This document shows, in pieces, positions 11,379 through 23,606 of a DNA stretch of 64,000 nucleotides. Under the pieces are notes generated by a model that was not told the origin of the DNA, ran no database searches, and saw nothing but the letters and a program-made list of their open reading frames with translations. The first letter of the stretch is position 1. Every line of letters starts with the position of its first letter. The position numbers and the translations under genes were made by a program. Source of the stretch: Purshia tridentata (Eukaryota; Streptophyta; Magnoliopsida; Rosales; Rosaceae); assembly GCA_003254885.1 (NCBI GenBank), contig QANT01000142.1, positions 43,764 through 107,763 of the forward strand. Direction: 5' to 3'.

Positions 11379-14300
11379 ATGCTGGCTCTTGGTAGTCCTA
11401 CCATCAGACTGCGAACTAGCAGTGGCTGCAATGTTTTACTCAAAGAGCTTCAGGTCTTTCTCTTCTCACTTTCTGTGTTTTGGTTTGTTTCTAAAGAGTA
11501 AAGCTTGAAACTTTTTTTTTTGTGCTAGGAAGAGAGCGTGTGGTTCTTCTTCTTGGCAATTTGCTTTATCATAATGGGTTTTCAGCAACTTTATCTTGTT
11601 TTGGTCTGTCAAAAAGAAAACATTGATTATTTCTCAAAAATGTGTCATAATGGCTCTAGTGAGCTACAAATTAGGGTCTTTTTTTTTTTTTGGTTTTCTG
11701 AAGCACCAAAGCTAGTACATATGTCTTCGCACTTTTTTGAAGTTAAAAGGTCCCGTACACTTTGATCTGTTCACCATAGTTTTCAAACTCAGTTTCTCTT
11801 TCCGTTATTAAGTTTGAGCATGGTTTGATCAAAGATGTGCTTGAATATATTTTGCCTTTTATGTTTTATTTCTATTTTTTTTTCTTCAACTGGGTTCCTT
11901 TAATTCTTTAATTTTCGACTAATTTCTTTGTAAACTCATGCCAAATTTGACAATCATCTATTTTGTACTCATTTTCTTTGTTCTTTTGTGGGTTAGGAAG
12001 TGGGTCTTCCCGAATTGTAAAGTTTCACAAAAATTTGGTTTTACTATCTTTATTCTAATGGGACTGGGTTCTGTTTGCTTGTTTCTCATTTTTTTATTTG
12101 GTGTTTGGTTTCGAAGAAAAGTAGTGCTGAATATGAACATGGGAGTATGAGATTTGACATTCTGTTGGTTCTTCCAACTTTTGATTAGCTTTGATTTTTC
12201 TAATTTTCTTTTTCAAAATGTTCCTTTCTTCTCTGGTATTATTACGAGGGATGGGACTCGGTAATGCAGTTTCTAAGACTTTGGGTTCTTCAATTTTGTT
12301 TTCCAGTTTCCATAGTTCAACAATATTTCTTCCTCCATCTCACTTTTTACGTTTTTTCTTTTAAAAACTTTTTCTGTTGTGCAAGTTTTGTTTTGGAATA
12401 GTTCACTGGAGGAAGATAGAACGGTGCTAACTGTTTTTTCTGTTGGCTTTTGTTATGAAAGCAGCAAATATGGAATGACATTGGGGAGAGCGAAGCAGAC
12501 CAAGACCGCATGTTGTTGGAGTTGGAGAGGGAATGCTTAGAAGTTTATAGGAGGAAGGTTGATGAAGCTTCCAATGCCAAGGCACGCCTTCATCAGTCCG
12601 TTGCAGCCAAAGAAGCTGAGCTCGCAACTCTCATGGCTACTCTGGGGGAACTTAATCTTGATTCACCGGTAAGAATCCATCGAAACTTTTTCATTGTGGA
12701 AATGATCATTTTTGACCATTTTTCAGTTTCATCCCTCATCATTTTTTTTACTCCTATTTGTGCTCTTCCTTTTGTAATTTAGGCCAATGATTTTTCTGAC
12801 TTGAAAAATATTAATTGGATTAGCTAAATTTGTAAAGTTTGTTATTGTCCATTGGAACCTGTACGGGTACCATTTCTTGTAATGCTTATAAATCAGTCCA
12901 GAGATCCCCAAGTCATCAGACTTAGCCAAAAATGCCTTTGGTGTGTAATGTTTTTTAGTTTTTAGTAAGGTAGCAATTTTGGAAACAACATGATAACACG
13001 TCACGATAAGATATGAAACTGATGTCATGTTGTACTTGTTGACCGTCAATAATCTGGTTAGGATATTTTTGCTTAAAATCATATACCATTTCCAGTTATT
13101 GTTTGAAAATTGGTATTAATCTATCCAAAATTATATGTTCACCATTTTTAGATTTAAATTTTATTATTGTTTCTTCAAAAATTTTTGTTCCTGTCATGTG
13201 TTTCTCATACTTTTAGAAGCTTCCATTCTTTATCTCACACAATCACATATACATATACGCATACACAGATATGTGTTTGCATGCTGGGAGGCATATGCTG
13301 CAAGAGTTTCTTACATATACAACTATGAACTATTTTTTACTGATTGCTGTTTCAGTCACACTTGCCTCTACTATTTCACTTGATCATCTGATTCTAAAAT
13401 ATTATTCACAGATCCAGATGGAGAAGAGATCAAATTCATTGAAAGAAAAACTTGCATCTGTGGCACCACTGGTAGAAGATCTAAAATTAAAGAAAGACGA
13501 ACGGATGAAGCAATTTTCAGATATAAAGGCACAAATTGACAAGATCAGTGGGGAGATATCTGGATACAGCCATATCAACAATGCTCTGATCAGTTCAGTA
13601 ACCCTGGACGAACAAGATTTGTCATTGAGAAAGCTAACTGAATATCAAACGCATCTTCGCACTCTTCAAAATGAGAAGGTAATCAGATGTTGATACAAAT
13701 TCACACTCCCAAGTTATGCTAGTTGCTTAAATTGTGATATGATCTGTGACATTCTGGTAGAATGGTTATTGCGTGACTGCAGTTATATATATTTGCAAAT
13801 GAAATTTAGCCAGCTTGTTACAGTGGGCGTTTTATAAAATTAGTAGGAATTGAAGTGTCAATAAGAATAGTGAGCTTGATGCTGAAGACATTTTCTGGAG
13901 GTTTTAGCTCCATTACTGTTAACTAAGGATCACATTTGGCTTTGAACATAGTTGATGCCGAAGTGTCACTTTTTTACTTTCCGATAATACCTTGTGGGTC
14001 ACTGGGTTGATTCTTATAACAAAAAATTGTTGGATAAACAAGAAAAATTTCCATATCATAGTTTGCAAATTGTTTGTGTTTTGGATGCTTTGGACTGATA
14101 AGTTTTGCAGTCTGACCGCCTTCACAAGGTTTTGGAGCATGTGAATGAAGTTCATTCTCTTTGTGGTGTGCTTGGCTTGGATTTTGGCCATATTGTTAGT
14201 GAAGTGGATCCTAGCTTGCACAAGACAAGCATAGAACAGTCCACAAACATCAGCAATAGCACATTGGAAGGTCTAGAACGGACCATTGTTAAGTTGAAAT

Positions 14301-16309
14301 CTGAAAGGAAAGCTCGAATGCAGAAGGTAAATGCTGATCCTACTGTAAATGTCTTTTGCTTCTGACTTTTGAATCTGAAGTATAACCCTTTTCCAAAATG
14401 CAGCTAAAAGATGTTGTAGCCTCACTCTTTGAACTCTGGAATTTGATGGACTCATCGAAAGAAGAAATGAGTAACTTTTCAAGGATTACTCGTGTCCTTG
14501 GAAATTCAGAACCAGAAATTACAGAACCAGGCTTTCTTTCAGCGGATATTATTGAGCAGGTTAAATAGCAATCCTCATTTATTTTCATTTTTTATTTTTT
14601 CGGTACAACTATTTCTTTTTATTTTAGTTCTTTGAAAATTGATCCTTAAATTTTTTTGATCTCTTTCACAGGCATCGGCAGAAGTGGAGAGACTCACTGA
14701 ATTGAAAGCAAGTAGAATGAAAGAACTTGTTATGAAAAGGAGGTCAGAGTTGGAGGAAATATGCAGAATGACTCATATTGAACCTGATACAAACACTGCT
14801 GCTGAGAAATCAAATGCACTGATAGATTCTGGTATGAAACTTCACTTCATCATAAGAAGTTAATTAGATGCACATGTTAAAATATAATTGCAAAGAAAGA
14901 TGTATGATATTTTCATGTTCAGGTCTAGTAGATCCATCTGAACTTCTGGCGAACATAGAAGCACAGATAGTCAAAGCTAAAGAAGAGGCTCTGAACCGAA
15001 AAGAAATAATGGATAGGATAGACCGATGGCTATTTGCATGTGAAGAGGAAAATTGGCTTGAAGACTACAATCAAGTAAGTTTTGAGAAGTTGTGATAGCT
15101 TTTCAACATGTCATGATATGGTAAGGAATCATAATTAGGAATTTATGATTTCTTTTCTCCATTCCTCCTCCCGCCCCCTTGTGAGCTGGTTTTCTTTTTC
15201 TACATAAGCTGGTCTTGTTTAAGATATTTCTGAAGTTAACTTCCATTCACATACATTAGCTAGAATCCATCTTTCAGATGCCATGTGTTAATTATTAGGG
15301 CTTCTAGTTTGTACTGTCGTTTGAAGATTTCTTATTGAATTACAGGATGAGAACCGGTACAATGCTGGGAGAGGTTCTCACATTAACCTGAAACGTGCAG
15401 AACGAGCTCGAGTGACTGTAAACAAAATTCCAGGTATTATTTTTTTAGAAATCACTCATTCATCTGAGGCTGTAGCACTGTTAGAGCTGACAAGTTCTCT
15501 TTCCAGCAATAATCGACAATTTGATAAACAAAACACTGGCCTGGGAAGACGAGAAAAAGATGTTATTTCTTTATGATGGGGTGAGTTGTTACTTTGAGAT
15601 GAGTTTTTGGATGTGCTTTCTCTGTGGTGTCTGTTGTCTTAAAAACTTCCATAACAATATTTGCAGGTAAGATTGGTGTCGATACTGGAAGATTACAAAC
15701 TGAGCAGGCGACAGAAAGAAGAAGAGAAGAAGAGATCCAGGGTAATTTAACCACTGTTTACTTGTGCCTTTCATGTATTTTAAGCAACGACTAATACTAC
15801 AATTCTAAGAGGAATAATTTTCACTCAATGGTATTAAAGTAAAGTAGGTCCTCGTCAAATGCGTTTAGAAACTGACATAGTTTCTTTTGTTTAATTTATT
15901 GGAAAAAATTATTTTCAAGTGGTTCTTCCATGACTGTTTCCTGTTCCTCTGTGGATGATGTCTTTACCATTCTTTCCTTTTATAGGACCAAAAGAAGCTC
16001 CAAGATCTGCTCCTGACAGAGAAAGAAGCCATGTTTGGGTCTAGACCTAGTCCTAGAAAAAGTAACAGCTTTAGGAGGCCAAATGGATATCGTTCAAATG
16101 GGAATGGATCTATGACTCCTACACCTCGTCGGAACTCAGTTGGCAGTGGAACTCCTGAGCTCTTAACGCCCAGATCCTACTCTGGGCGCCAAAATGGATA
16201 TTTCAAGGAAATGAGAAGATTGTCTACTACACCACTGAACTTTGTGGCCCTATCGAAAGAAGATACAATGTCATATGCCTCTGTTTGTGGTTCACCCCCT
16301 CATGGTTGA
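11379..16309 (+). CDS. MAP65-6/7: 65-kDa microtubule-associated protein, MAP65-6/7 type
   Basis: Homodimeric cross-linker of antiparallel microtubules (MAP65/PRC1/Ase1 family) in the cell cortex, spindle or phragmoplast. Eleven exons: 11379-11453, 12465-12668, 13412-13678, 14111-14326, 14404-14559, 14672-14831, 14923-15074, 15346-15433, 15507-15580, 15667-15741, 15986-16309. All join in frame to give 596 residues, the usual family length. The N-terminal two thirds is coiled coil ([37 protein letters not shown]). The conserved microtubule-binding core follows: [35 protein letters not shown] and [16 protein letters not shown]. The C-terminal tail is basic and Ser/Pro-rich with PTPRRNS, a likely CDK or Aurora site. 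The MLALGSP start and the [12 protein letters not shown] tail place it with MAP65-6/-7 rather than MAP65-1; that placement rests on remembered sequences. Confidence 0.95.
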
Positions 16310-17434
16310 TCTTAAAAATTCGAAATTGTACGTTTCACTACCATCAACCTTTCCCGCTATTTATGATGTTGATATTATCTGTCATTATTCGAGCAAGGGA
16401 TTCTTGTTCTCCCCTTTATTTAATTAGAGCTGGAACTTGGCGGTATTTTTGCAGGAACAGGCTGCTGTTAACAAGCTAGATGAATATACACCGAGTTAAA
16501 GCAGCAGAAACCTTGTGCATATGGAAGGGGGATTGTACACTACTAGTTTAAGATTGTAATTTGTTAGGGAACTAACTTTTGAGAACATAAATATGTGGTT
16601 TGAAGGATGGATATATGATTCTGGTTTAGAGGTGTCTCTGCTAGTGCTAGGTGTAATAGTAGTTTTGGAATTACTTGTTAACTTGGGAGTCTTGCATGTC
16701 AATATAGAGGATCTAAATATGGGAGTGTTGTACTTGTGCCGACCGTTTCTATGTGTGTGTGTCGCCATTTCCTGTATATATGTGGACCCCACTATGATGT
16801 TTACCATTTCCTGTGGGTCAATCTGGTCATATATTCCAAGGAAAATGCATATTTGCTGAATCTTCGTGATGCTTTTCCTTCTGTAATCTGTGCTCTATGC
16901 TTTGTGTTGCGTTTGGGTTGAGATTCTGTATTCGATGAACGTAGTCTTTGCTTTGGATTTTTTGTTCAACTCTTTCTTCCTACTTAACTTATGGATAAAT
17001 AATAAAACCTTCATTAGAATGCGAAAGCACTCATGAAGAGTGACCGAGCAGAATCCAGCATTTTATGCCAAAGCCTCGAAATCAAATGAGTGAATATTGA
17101 GCTACAAGATGATATGGACTTAACTAGACCCAGGCCCATCCTGTTGTAGTTTTCTGTTTGATTATGGGCTTGAGCCACAGCAAAATCATATATTCAGATA
17201 ATGACACAAAGTTGTGACTCGTATAGTCGTATCTTGGGCAAAAAAAGAAAAAAGAAGAAGAAAATGGTTACTCCAACGAAATCTAGTAGAGTAGCAGAGA
17301 GTAGTTTGTGAGGAGCAGTTGAGTGAAGAGTGAGAAAGGAAAGGCATCTGGGGTGGGGTGTCAGATCAGATTCTTCTTTTGGGACTCCCAGAACAAAAAC
17401 TGAAAAATAAAAAGTAAAAAATAAAAAAAAGGGG
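16310..17434. other. Spacer between MAP65 and the IAR1 region
   Basis: The first few hundred bases are probably MAP65 3'UTR. I see no gene. From about 17190 the sequence becomes purine-rich on the + strand, ending in an A-rich run just before the small ORF at 17435. Confidence 0.5.
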
Positions 17435-17539
17435 ATGGATGTGGTGACCTTCGGTATCATAATCGGCATAATCGTGCTTTTCTTTGGTGCAGTTTGTGTT
17501 ATCACCATCGAAGGCACCTGCAAACGACGTCCTTCTTAG
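17435..17539 (+). CDS. Possible 34-residue single-pass membrane microprotein (or uORF of IAR1)
   Basis: An ORF of 34 codons plus TAG, starting MDVVTFGIIIGIIVLFFGAV and ending with a basic tail (CKRRPS). A hydrophobic run of about 18 residues is followed by a short polar, positively charged C-terminus, the layout of a single membrane-spanning peptide. Third codon positions are rich in C and G (ACC, TTC, ATC, GGC, GTG), unlike the A-rich flanking sequence, which suggests real coding. It ends 125 bases before the IAR1 start codon, so it may be a separate small gene or an upstream ORF in the IAR1 leader. I do not recognise the family. Confidence 0.45.
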   Translation: MDVVTFGIIIGIIVLFFGAVCVITIEGTCKRRPS

Positions 17540-17664
17540 TCAACACCCTCCACCCAAACAGCTCCTTAAACCCGACACACTTTAACACCAACCTCAGTTA
17601 CATTTAAGTTATTTAACAGTAACTACAAAACCCTCCTTCACCGACAACTGGGTTTTCTGAGAAA

Positions 17665-20600
17665 ATGGCGTTTTGTAAGAAAGGTATGGCCTTGGTTATT
17701 GCTTTGGTTTTTGGGCTCTGTTTGGATCTGAGTTTTTCTTCTGGGGCTCATGAGTCTCATGTTCACCACCATCACTGCAATCATGGGCATGACCATGACC
17801 ACGACCACGACCACGACCACAACCACCACCAAGAGAGCTTGGTGCGGCCCAAGCTTCCTGAGGAATTGGCTGAAGAGGAGGATATGAAGCTGTATGGCTT
17901 TGGATTTAATCAACATCACCAGGATCATGACCATTTTGGTGCTCTGCAGCTATCGGTTCCCGGTATTTCCTTTTATTTTTAATGATTGAAATTCCAATTT
18001 TAGTTGGTAATGCGATTCACTGTAATTCGGAGGGAATCGTCATGGAAGGCAGTAAGCTTATCATAGTATTCATAGCACTGTTACAAATTGATTTCCTGCT
18101 AAAAATGTGAGTGAGCAAGAAATGTTCCTATTTTTTCTACCTAAATGATTCTCCAGTGTCGTATTCTTAATTTGTGAAATCCAACGAAATCAGAGGGTTT
18201 TCCATGTTTTATAACAATACAGAGGTGCACTGTTTCTTATTTATTTGTTGTGTTACTCTAAAGGACCTTATCTCAAATGCATGCACCTGTAACCAATAAC
18301 CGTGTTCTTATTAATTGTTTATTTTTATAGGTCTTTGGATTCATTCATTAGGCTGCTCGCTTTTGGTGAGCATGGCTTCCCTGATTTGCCTGATTATCTT
18401 GCCAGTAATATTCGGTAAGTGACTTAATTTTCACTTGTATAAATTCTTCTTAATGTTTTCCTTTAGTTTTGCTTAATTTAGTGATACATTTTGCTTTAAG
18501 ATTCCTGTCCCAGTGACGGGGACTGAATTTATTGGATTATTGCAGTACAGGGGAAACCTTCCAAAGCAATTGTTGATTCGTTGGCTTTATTTGGGGTCAG
18601 TTTCTTCAAGCCTGATTGTTTAATTTTTAAACTATAATGCTTCTTTGTAATTGTAAATTTTAAAATTACATGTCTTGGAGGGGGGTGAGTGTGGGAAATT
18701 TTGTAATAGTCAATTTACCATGCTTGCTCATTATTGTGGTGGTTGCATATTATGATATAAGAACAATTGAAAGAGTTTTTCCAAAATAGCTTTTAACTGG
18801 AATATCATTTATCTTAAAGTGCAGTCAATAATTCTCATTACTCAAAGTATTGATTTCTATTTATTTGAGCTATGAATCACTTTTAGCAATTAATGACCAC
18901 GTAAAAAAGTATCCTTGTTTTTCTGAAAGAAATCAATGCGTTTCTAGTGATTCTTTTCTTCAATTGGTATTTGAATTGAAATTGCAGGCTGGCGCTATGT
19001 TAGGGGATGCTTTTCTTCATCAATTACCACATGCTTTTGGTATGATCTAAATCAAATATTGGTTTATGATGCTTGCATTAATTTGCATCTTTTAGTTCAT
19101 CTCTACACACTGTACAAACATAGAATGTATTTATACATAATGTGTTTTGATGTTTTTAACTGATTTAGTAACCTTATTATAGAGTGCTTATATTCCCACC
19201 CACCATTCCCTGCGTCTCACCCGCTGCTCTTCCTACCTACCACTATGGTTGCTTATATTCCCATGTAAAGTACTTAGATTCTATTTAGATGTCTTCATAA
19301 GTATTGAAAATATAAGAAAACTCTATCAATGTAAGATTTTCGTGTTTAAATTTTATTAGTAGTTGAGTGAGTCTAATATTTATTGCAGGTGGAGGACACT
19401 CCGACTCACATGACCACCATGCAGCCCATGACCATCACGATCATATTGGACATGAGCATTCACATGCACATTCTTTGGAAGATCTTTCTGTAGGAATTTC
19501 CATCCTGGGTGAGTACTAATATGCATTTTGCATGCTGTCTTAATCATGGTCATATGTCTTTCACAGGAATTTCCATCCTGGGTGTGTTTCTGTGTGCTTT
19601 CACATAAGCTTGACATATGTCTTTGCATCTATATGTATGTTTCTGTTCGTTTGTATATTTGTGTTATACAGTAGTGCTTTCTGACATGGTACATGAGACT
19701 AACTGGTACGCATTCCCCTACAAAAATAGAGGGGAAACAAAAAGGAAATTAAGGATAGCTGATGATTCATTAATGACAACTTCGTTTTACTGCTTTTAAT
19801 ATGGCTCTTGCTTGGTTTGGCTGAGTGATTCAGTTTTACAAATTGAGTAGGAATGTATTCTTTAAACTTCTGTTTTCTAGTATGTTTGATACTTTAGTTC
19901 TTTGTATAATTTCTATTAACATATCTATCCCCACAGGAAAAGAAAGGAAAATGTTTTTTATTTGGTGCTTTTTGTTGCATGCCATTTTTCTATCACAGAA
20001 AAAGATAAACACCAAAAAAGGTTCTCTTGGTTAGACACTATTTAATGTCTTATTAGATGATTGTATATCACTTTTCCCTATAACTCTGTTGGCTATAATC
20101 CCTTCTTTCTCTTTCCTGATGTTTTTGGTTTAGTTGAGCTTGGTATTAAACTGGATTACTGTTAAGGGGATTGGGGCTTAATTGAAATCTTATAGTGTTC
20201 TATTGGTTTTTGCAGCGGGAATTGTATTATTTCTTCTGGTGGAAAAGATAGTAAGGTATGTTGAGGAGAACTCTGGAGGAACTAATGCATGGAGTCATGG
20301 TCATCATCACCATCATCATACAAACAGCAAGAAATTGAAGGATGATAGTGATTCTCATGATGACTTGCAGTCAGAATCTTCCAATGGAAACGATGGAAGG
20401 AAGCTGACAGATGAAGTATCAAATGATTCTTTGAAGGAAAATACTCAACTTGACTCTCACTTGCGTAAGGTGAGCAGTGTAGTTGGCATATTGATTTATC
20501 TTTGAATTTCAGGAAGGTTCTGTTCAACATTCATTTAATGTCAGGCACAGATTTGCATCTGCTGGTTTATATGCATCTCGTGTAAAAGATCCTCACTTCC

Positions 20601-21927
20601 ATTTTTATAATAAATGTTAAAGTCAAATAACAGCTTTGGGTTGGAGTCGTTGGACAATACAGATAAAGAAATATCCGATTTCTATGCCCAACCTAATTTA
20701 ATTAATGAAGTTTAATTACTGGAATGCAAATGATGTATTGGCATATTTCCATCATACAGAGAAACACGAAGACTGGTGGCAGGGAGGATAAGCAAGATGT
20801 TGATGTTGCGAATGACTCCACCCATGATGCTAAATCCTCAACTGGAGAACCTACTCAAGCACCAACAAATCTTGTGTTTGGTTATCTCAATCTCTTCTCT
20901 GATGGTGTTGTATGTGTTTCTCCTTATTTGCAATCAAACTTGTACTTCTTTAAACAATATGTGGTTTTGAAAGCTTTGTATTGCCACTGCAGCACAATTT
21001 CACAGATGGGATGGCTTTAGGAAGTGCTTTCCTGCTTCATGGATCTGTTGGTGGGTGGTCTAGAACTCTATTCTTGCTTGCGCATGAAATTCCTCAAGAG
21101 GTTTGGGTTCTCTCTTTTGCTCATTTAATATGGATAATAGTGTGTATTCAAGGGTATCAACGTCTTTTCATGTCAAAACATGCAGTGTTAATACTGTATC
21201 CAGACATGATAATATATTATGTTATGATAGATAAACTTGAGCCATCTTCTTGCAGAGAGCCCTTTGATGCAAAGTAAAGTGTTCTCTCCTCCCCAGTCCC
21301 ATATTGCTGTGGAAAAAAAAGAAAAAAAAGAAAGAGGAATTCCTATTAGGACTCATGTAATTGGAGTAGAGTCTTCTTGTTATTGTAGTTTTTCTTGGAG
21401 CTTTAGAGCTTGGTTCAACTTGTTTCAGGTTGGTGATTTTGGTATTCTGGTGAGGTCCGGTTTCAGCGTATCTAAAGCTCTGTTTTTCAACTTTCTCTCA
21501 GCACTAGTGGCACTAGTTGGGACCGCAATGGTAGAGTATTGTCTCTGCAGTAGGTTTATTCCTGTAAAATTACTATCTTCAATGATTGAAAAGAGAGTTA
21601 ATCAGTTGCTATTTGTGTAGGCTCTGCTTTTGGGACAGAATCCAGGGCAGTCATCTTTGATTGAGGTGAAAAGAGTCTAAGCTTTGAACATGTTGGTTGG
21701 AAATTCAGTTCAAATTTGGCTGTCATGACCTCTAGTAAATATCGCTTAATTTTGTTGAAACCTATTTGCAGGGTTTTACAGCTGGTGGATTTATATACAT
21801 TGCTGTTGCTGGAGTGCTTGCAGAAATGAATAACAATGGCAAGTCATCGGTGAAAAGTACGGCAATACAATTAACTTCGTTGATACTTGGCATGTCAGTT
21901 GCCCTATGTATTTCACTTTATGAATGA
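17665..21927 (+). CDS. IAR1: IAR1, ZIP-family metal transporter of the secretory pathway
   Basis: IAA-ALANINE RESISTANT 1 is a ZIP/KE4-type transporter thought to move zinc or manganese out of the ER lumen, affecting metal-dependent auxin-conjugate hydrolases. Eleven exons: 17665-17962, 18331-18414, 18546-18595, 18988-19039, 19389-19508, 20216-20469, 20760-20909, 20993-21100, 21429-21530, 21621-21665, 21772-21927, giving 472 residues (Arabidopsis about 469). A signal peptide (about 1-26) is followed by a His/Asp-rich lumenal segment with HDHDHDHDHD. A second His-rich region lies between membrane segments (HDHHAAHDHHDHIGHEHSHAH, continued), and a third is HGHHHHHH in the long loop. The ZIP signature HNFTDGMALG and the second metal motif HEIPQE are intact. 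Final membrane segments are GFIYIAVAGVLAEM and LTSLILGMSVALCISL. Intron 5 contains a copy of the exon 5 end. Confidence 0.95.
19492..19584 (+). repeat. 20-base direct duplication of the IAR1 exon 5 end
   Basis: The last 17 bases of exon 5 plus the first 3 of its donor (19492-19511) recur without mismatch at 19565-19584, 53 bases into the intron. The second copy is preceded by TTTCAC, so that AG at 19565-19566 forms an acceptor, and it is followed by GTGTGT as a donor. It can therefore be read as a 15-nt exon. Confidence 0.85.
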
Positions 21928-22611
21928 GAAAGTGCATTTTGAAATTGTGACTCAAATATTCAAATGAACCCACTGCACAGTTATAAGAATCACATTACAT
22001 TTATCTTCTTCGCCTAATGTCAAGGATCTGATATTTTTGTGGTGAATGTGGAAAAGGGACAAGGGAGAATAAACAAAGGAAGAATGTGGTTAACCTTATC
22101 CTGCCTCTATTATATGTTCTTGCTTTAAGAATTTCTGGCTGTGGCATGAGTCTCATTGGGTCCTTGCTTAGAATAAGTTTTTGTTTATTAACCTCCCTCC
22201 TTTTTAGGACCTTAAGCATGTAGCTTTGCCGAAAGTAGAATCCACGTGACTGGAATGACGTGTTTGTTTCCTGTACATGTTGAATTTGCCTCTGATGCTT
22301 TCGCCTTCCATAGTTCCTTGATCGAAAATTGTTGTTTGGGGTGTACAAATTGGGGATTTTGGGACGTACAAATTGGGGATTTTGGGACCTGGTTTCCCAA
22401 TTCAATCCCTGAGCTTACTTCCTTCCATATAAAAACAAACTTATAAATATTATACATATACTGCCACATAGTTATATAAAATATGGTATGGCGCGATTGA
22501 ACATGCCAATGGGAGTGCAAAAAGTTCAAGCTACATTTAATCTTTGTGACCCAATAATCGATATTATGGGTCTGAAAATAAAAGAGCAATGCATAGCAGG
22601 AAGCAAGGATT
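21928..22611. other. Convergent spacer between IAR1 and the unknown minus-strand gene
   Basis: Contains the 3' ends of two convergent genes. A tandem repeat of about 24 bases (unit with TACAAATTGGGGATTTTGGGA) lies at about 22345-22388. No gene is seen. Confidence 0.5.
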
Positions 22612-23475
22612 TCAAGAGTCGAAGTTGTCAAACTGCTGAAGCATTTGAAAGACAGTAATGCTGTGAGAGTGTGTTGGGAGAGAGGGATGAGGTGGCATTC
22701 TTCTGAGAGGGGATATGATATGGTCACCTCGGGTGAGAGTGTGATGCCGCTTACGCACCACTCGAACGGGCGGAGGCTCTGTTGCTGCCACTACCATCTC
22801 ATCCACTTGGTTGTTAATAGCTGCTGCCGCAGATACTTGTGTTGATCTCTTACGTATGCTCTGTTCAGCTGACAACCTTCCTCCTCCTCCTCCATCCTGT
22901 AAATGTATTTTACATGAGACATCAATCTGCATATGTAACACTGACAATATCAGTTTACATTATTTGGTCCTTAATTTTTGTAGGAAATGTTATATTTATG
23001 CAAATATTATCTCTAGGCTTTAACTTGATGTAGTAAGGTGCGAAGTTAATTAGTTGCTTACATTAATAACAGAGGAGTCAGGCATGGGGCATTTGACAGG
23101 GCGATCTTCATCGGGTGGCTCGGAAGGATGTTCTAGTGGCCAGAATCCGAAGTCCAGTAGTTCAACTGATCCATGGACATGAACATCCATACCATTACCA
23201 CCACCCCTGTAGCTCTGTTGCTGTTGCTTCTCCTTCGTTTCATCTATATTAAGTGGTACTTCTTCGCTTTCCTCTCCCTCCTGAATTCAAATGAAACATT
23301 AATGAAATGACTAAACCATGCATCATTATATGGTAATTATAAAGTGTATATATATGTAAGGAAATCTTTGAAGTGAGTGAGAGTGAGATTGAGAGAAAGA
23401 TAGAGAGGGAGAGAAAGCGAAGGGACTTACAAACTCATCCCCACATGAAAATCCCATACAGATATTATTGTTCAT
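22612..23475 (-). CDS. Uncharacterised plant protein, three exons, 182 residues
   Basis: I do not recognise this family with certainty. The exons (transcription order) are 23475-23431, 23280-23062 and 22896-22612, all with GT-AG borders and phase 0, giving 182 residues. Exon 1 encodes MNNNICMGFSCGDEF. Exon 2 is acidic and Q-rich, then reads ELLDFGFWPLEHPSEPPDED and RPVKCPMPDSSVIN, which looks like a conserved core. Exon 3 starts with a Gly run, has a basic RKRSTQ stretch, an Ala run, and VRVVRKRHHTLTRGDHIISP, then ends MLQQFDNFDS. There is no signal peptide or membrane segment. The basic clusters would fit a nuclear protein. The promoter side carries (GA)n and (AGT)n microsatellites at 23514-23606. 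Confidence 0.7.
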
Positions 23476-23513
23476 AGTTGCATGCCAGAAGCAGAAAAAA
23501 TTTGTCTGTGTAT

Positions 23514-23573
23514 GAGAGAGAGAGAGAGAGAGAGAGAGAGGCAAAGATAGAAAAGAGGTGAAAGAGAGCATAA

Positions 23574-23606
<33 letters not shown>
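23514..23606. repeat. (GA)n and (AGT)n microsatellites in the 5' region of the unknown gene
   Basis: An uninterrupted GA run at 23514-23540 and an AGT run at about 23575-23606, both within 135 bases upstream of the minus-strand start codon at 23475. They would lie in its 5'UTR or core promoter. GA/CT tracts are the binding class of BPC proteins. Confidence 0.85.

Noticed and set aside
22001-22727. Minus-strand ORFs of 134 and 171 codons
   Set aside because: They run across the 24-base tandem repeat and the frame-shifted last exon of the unknown gene; no family features.
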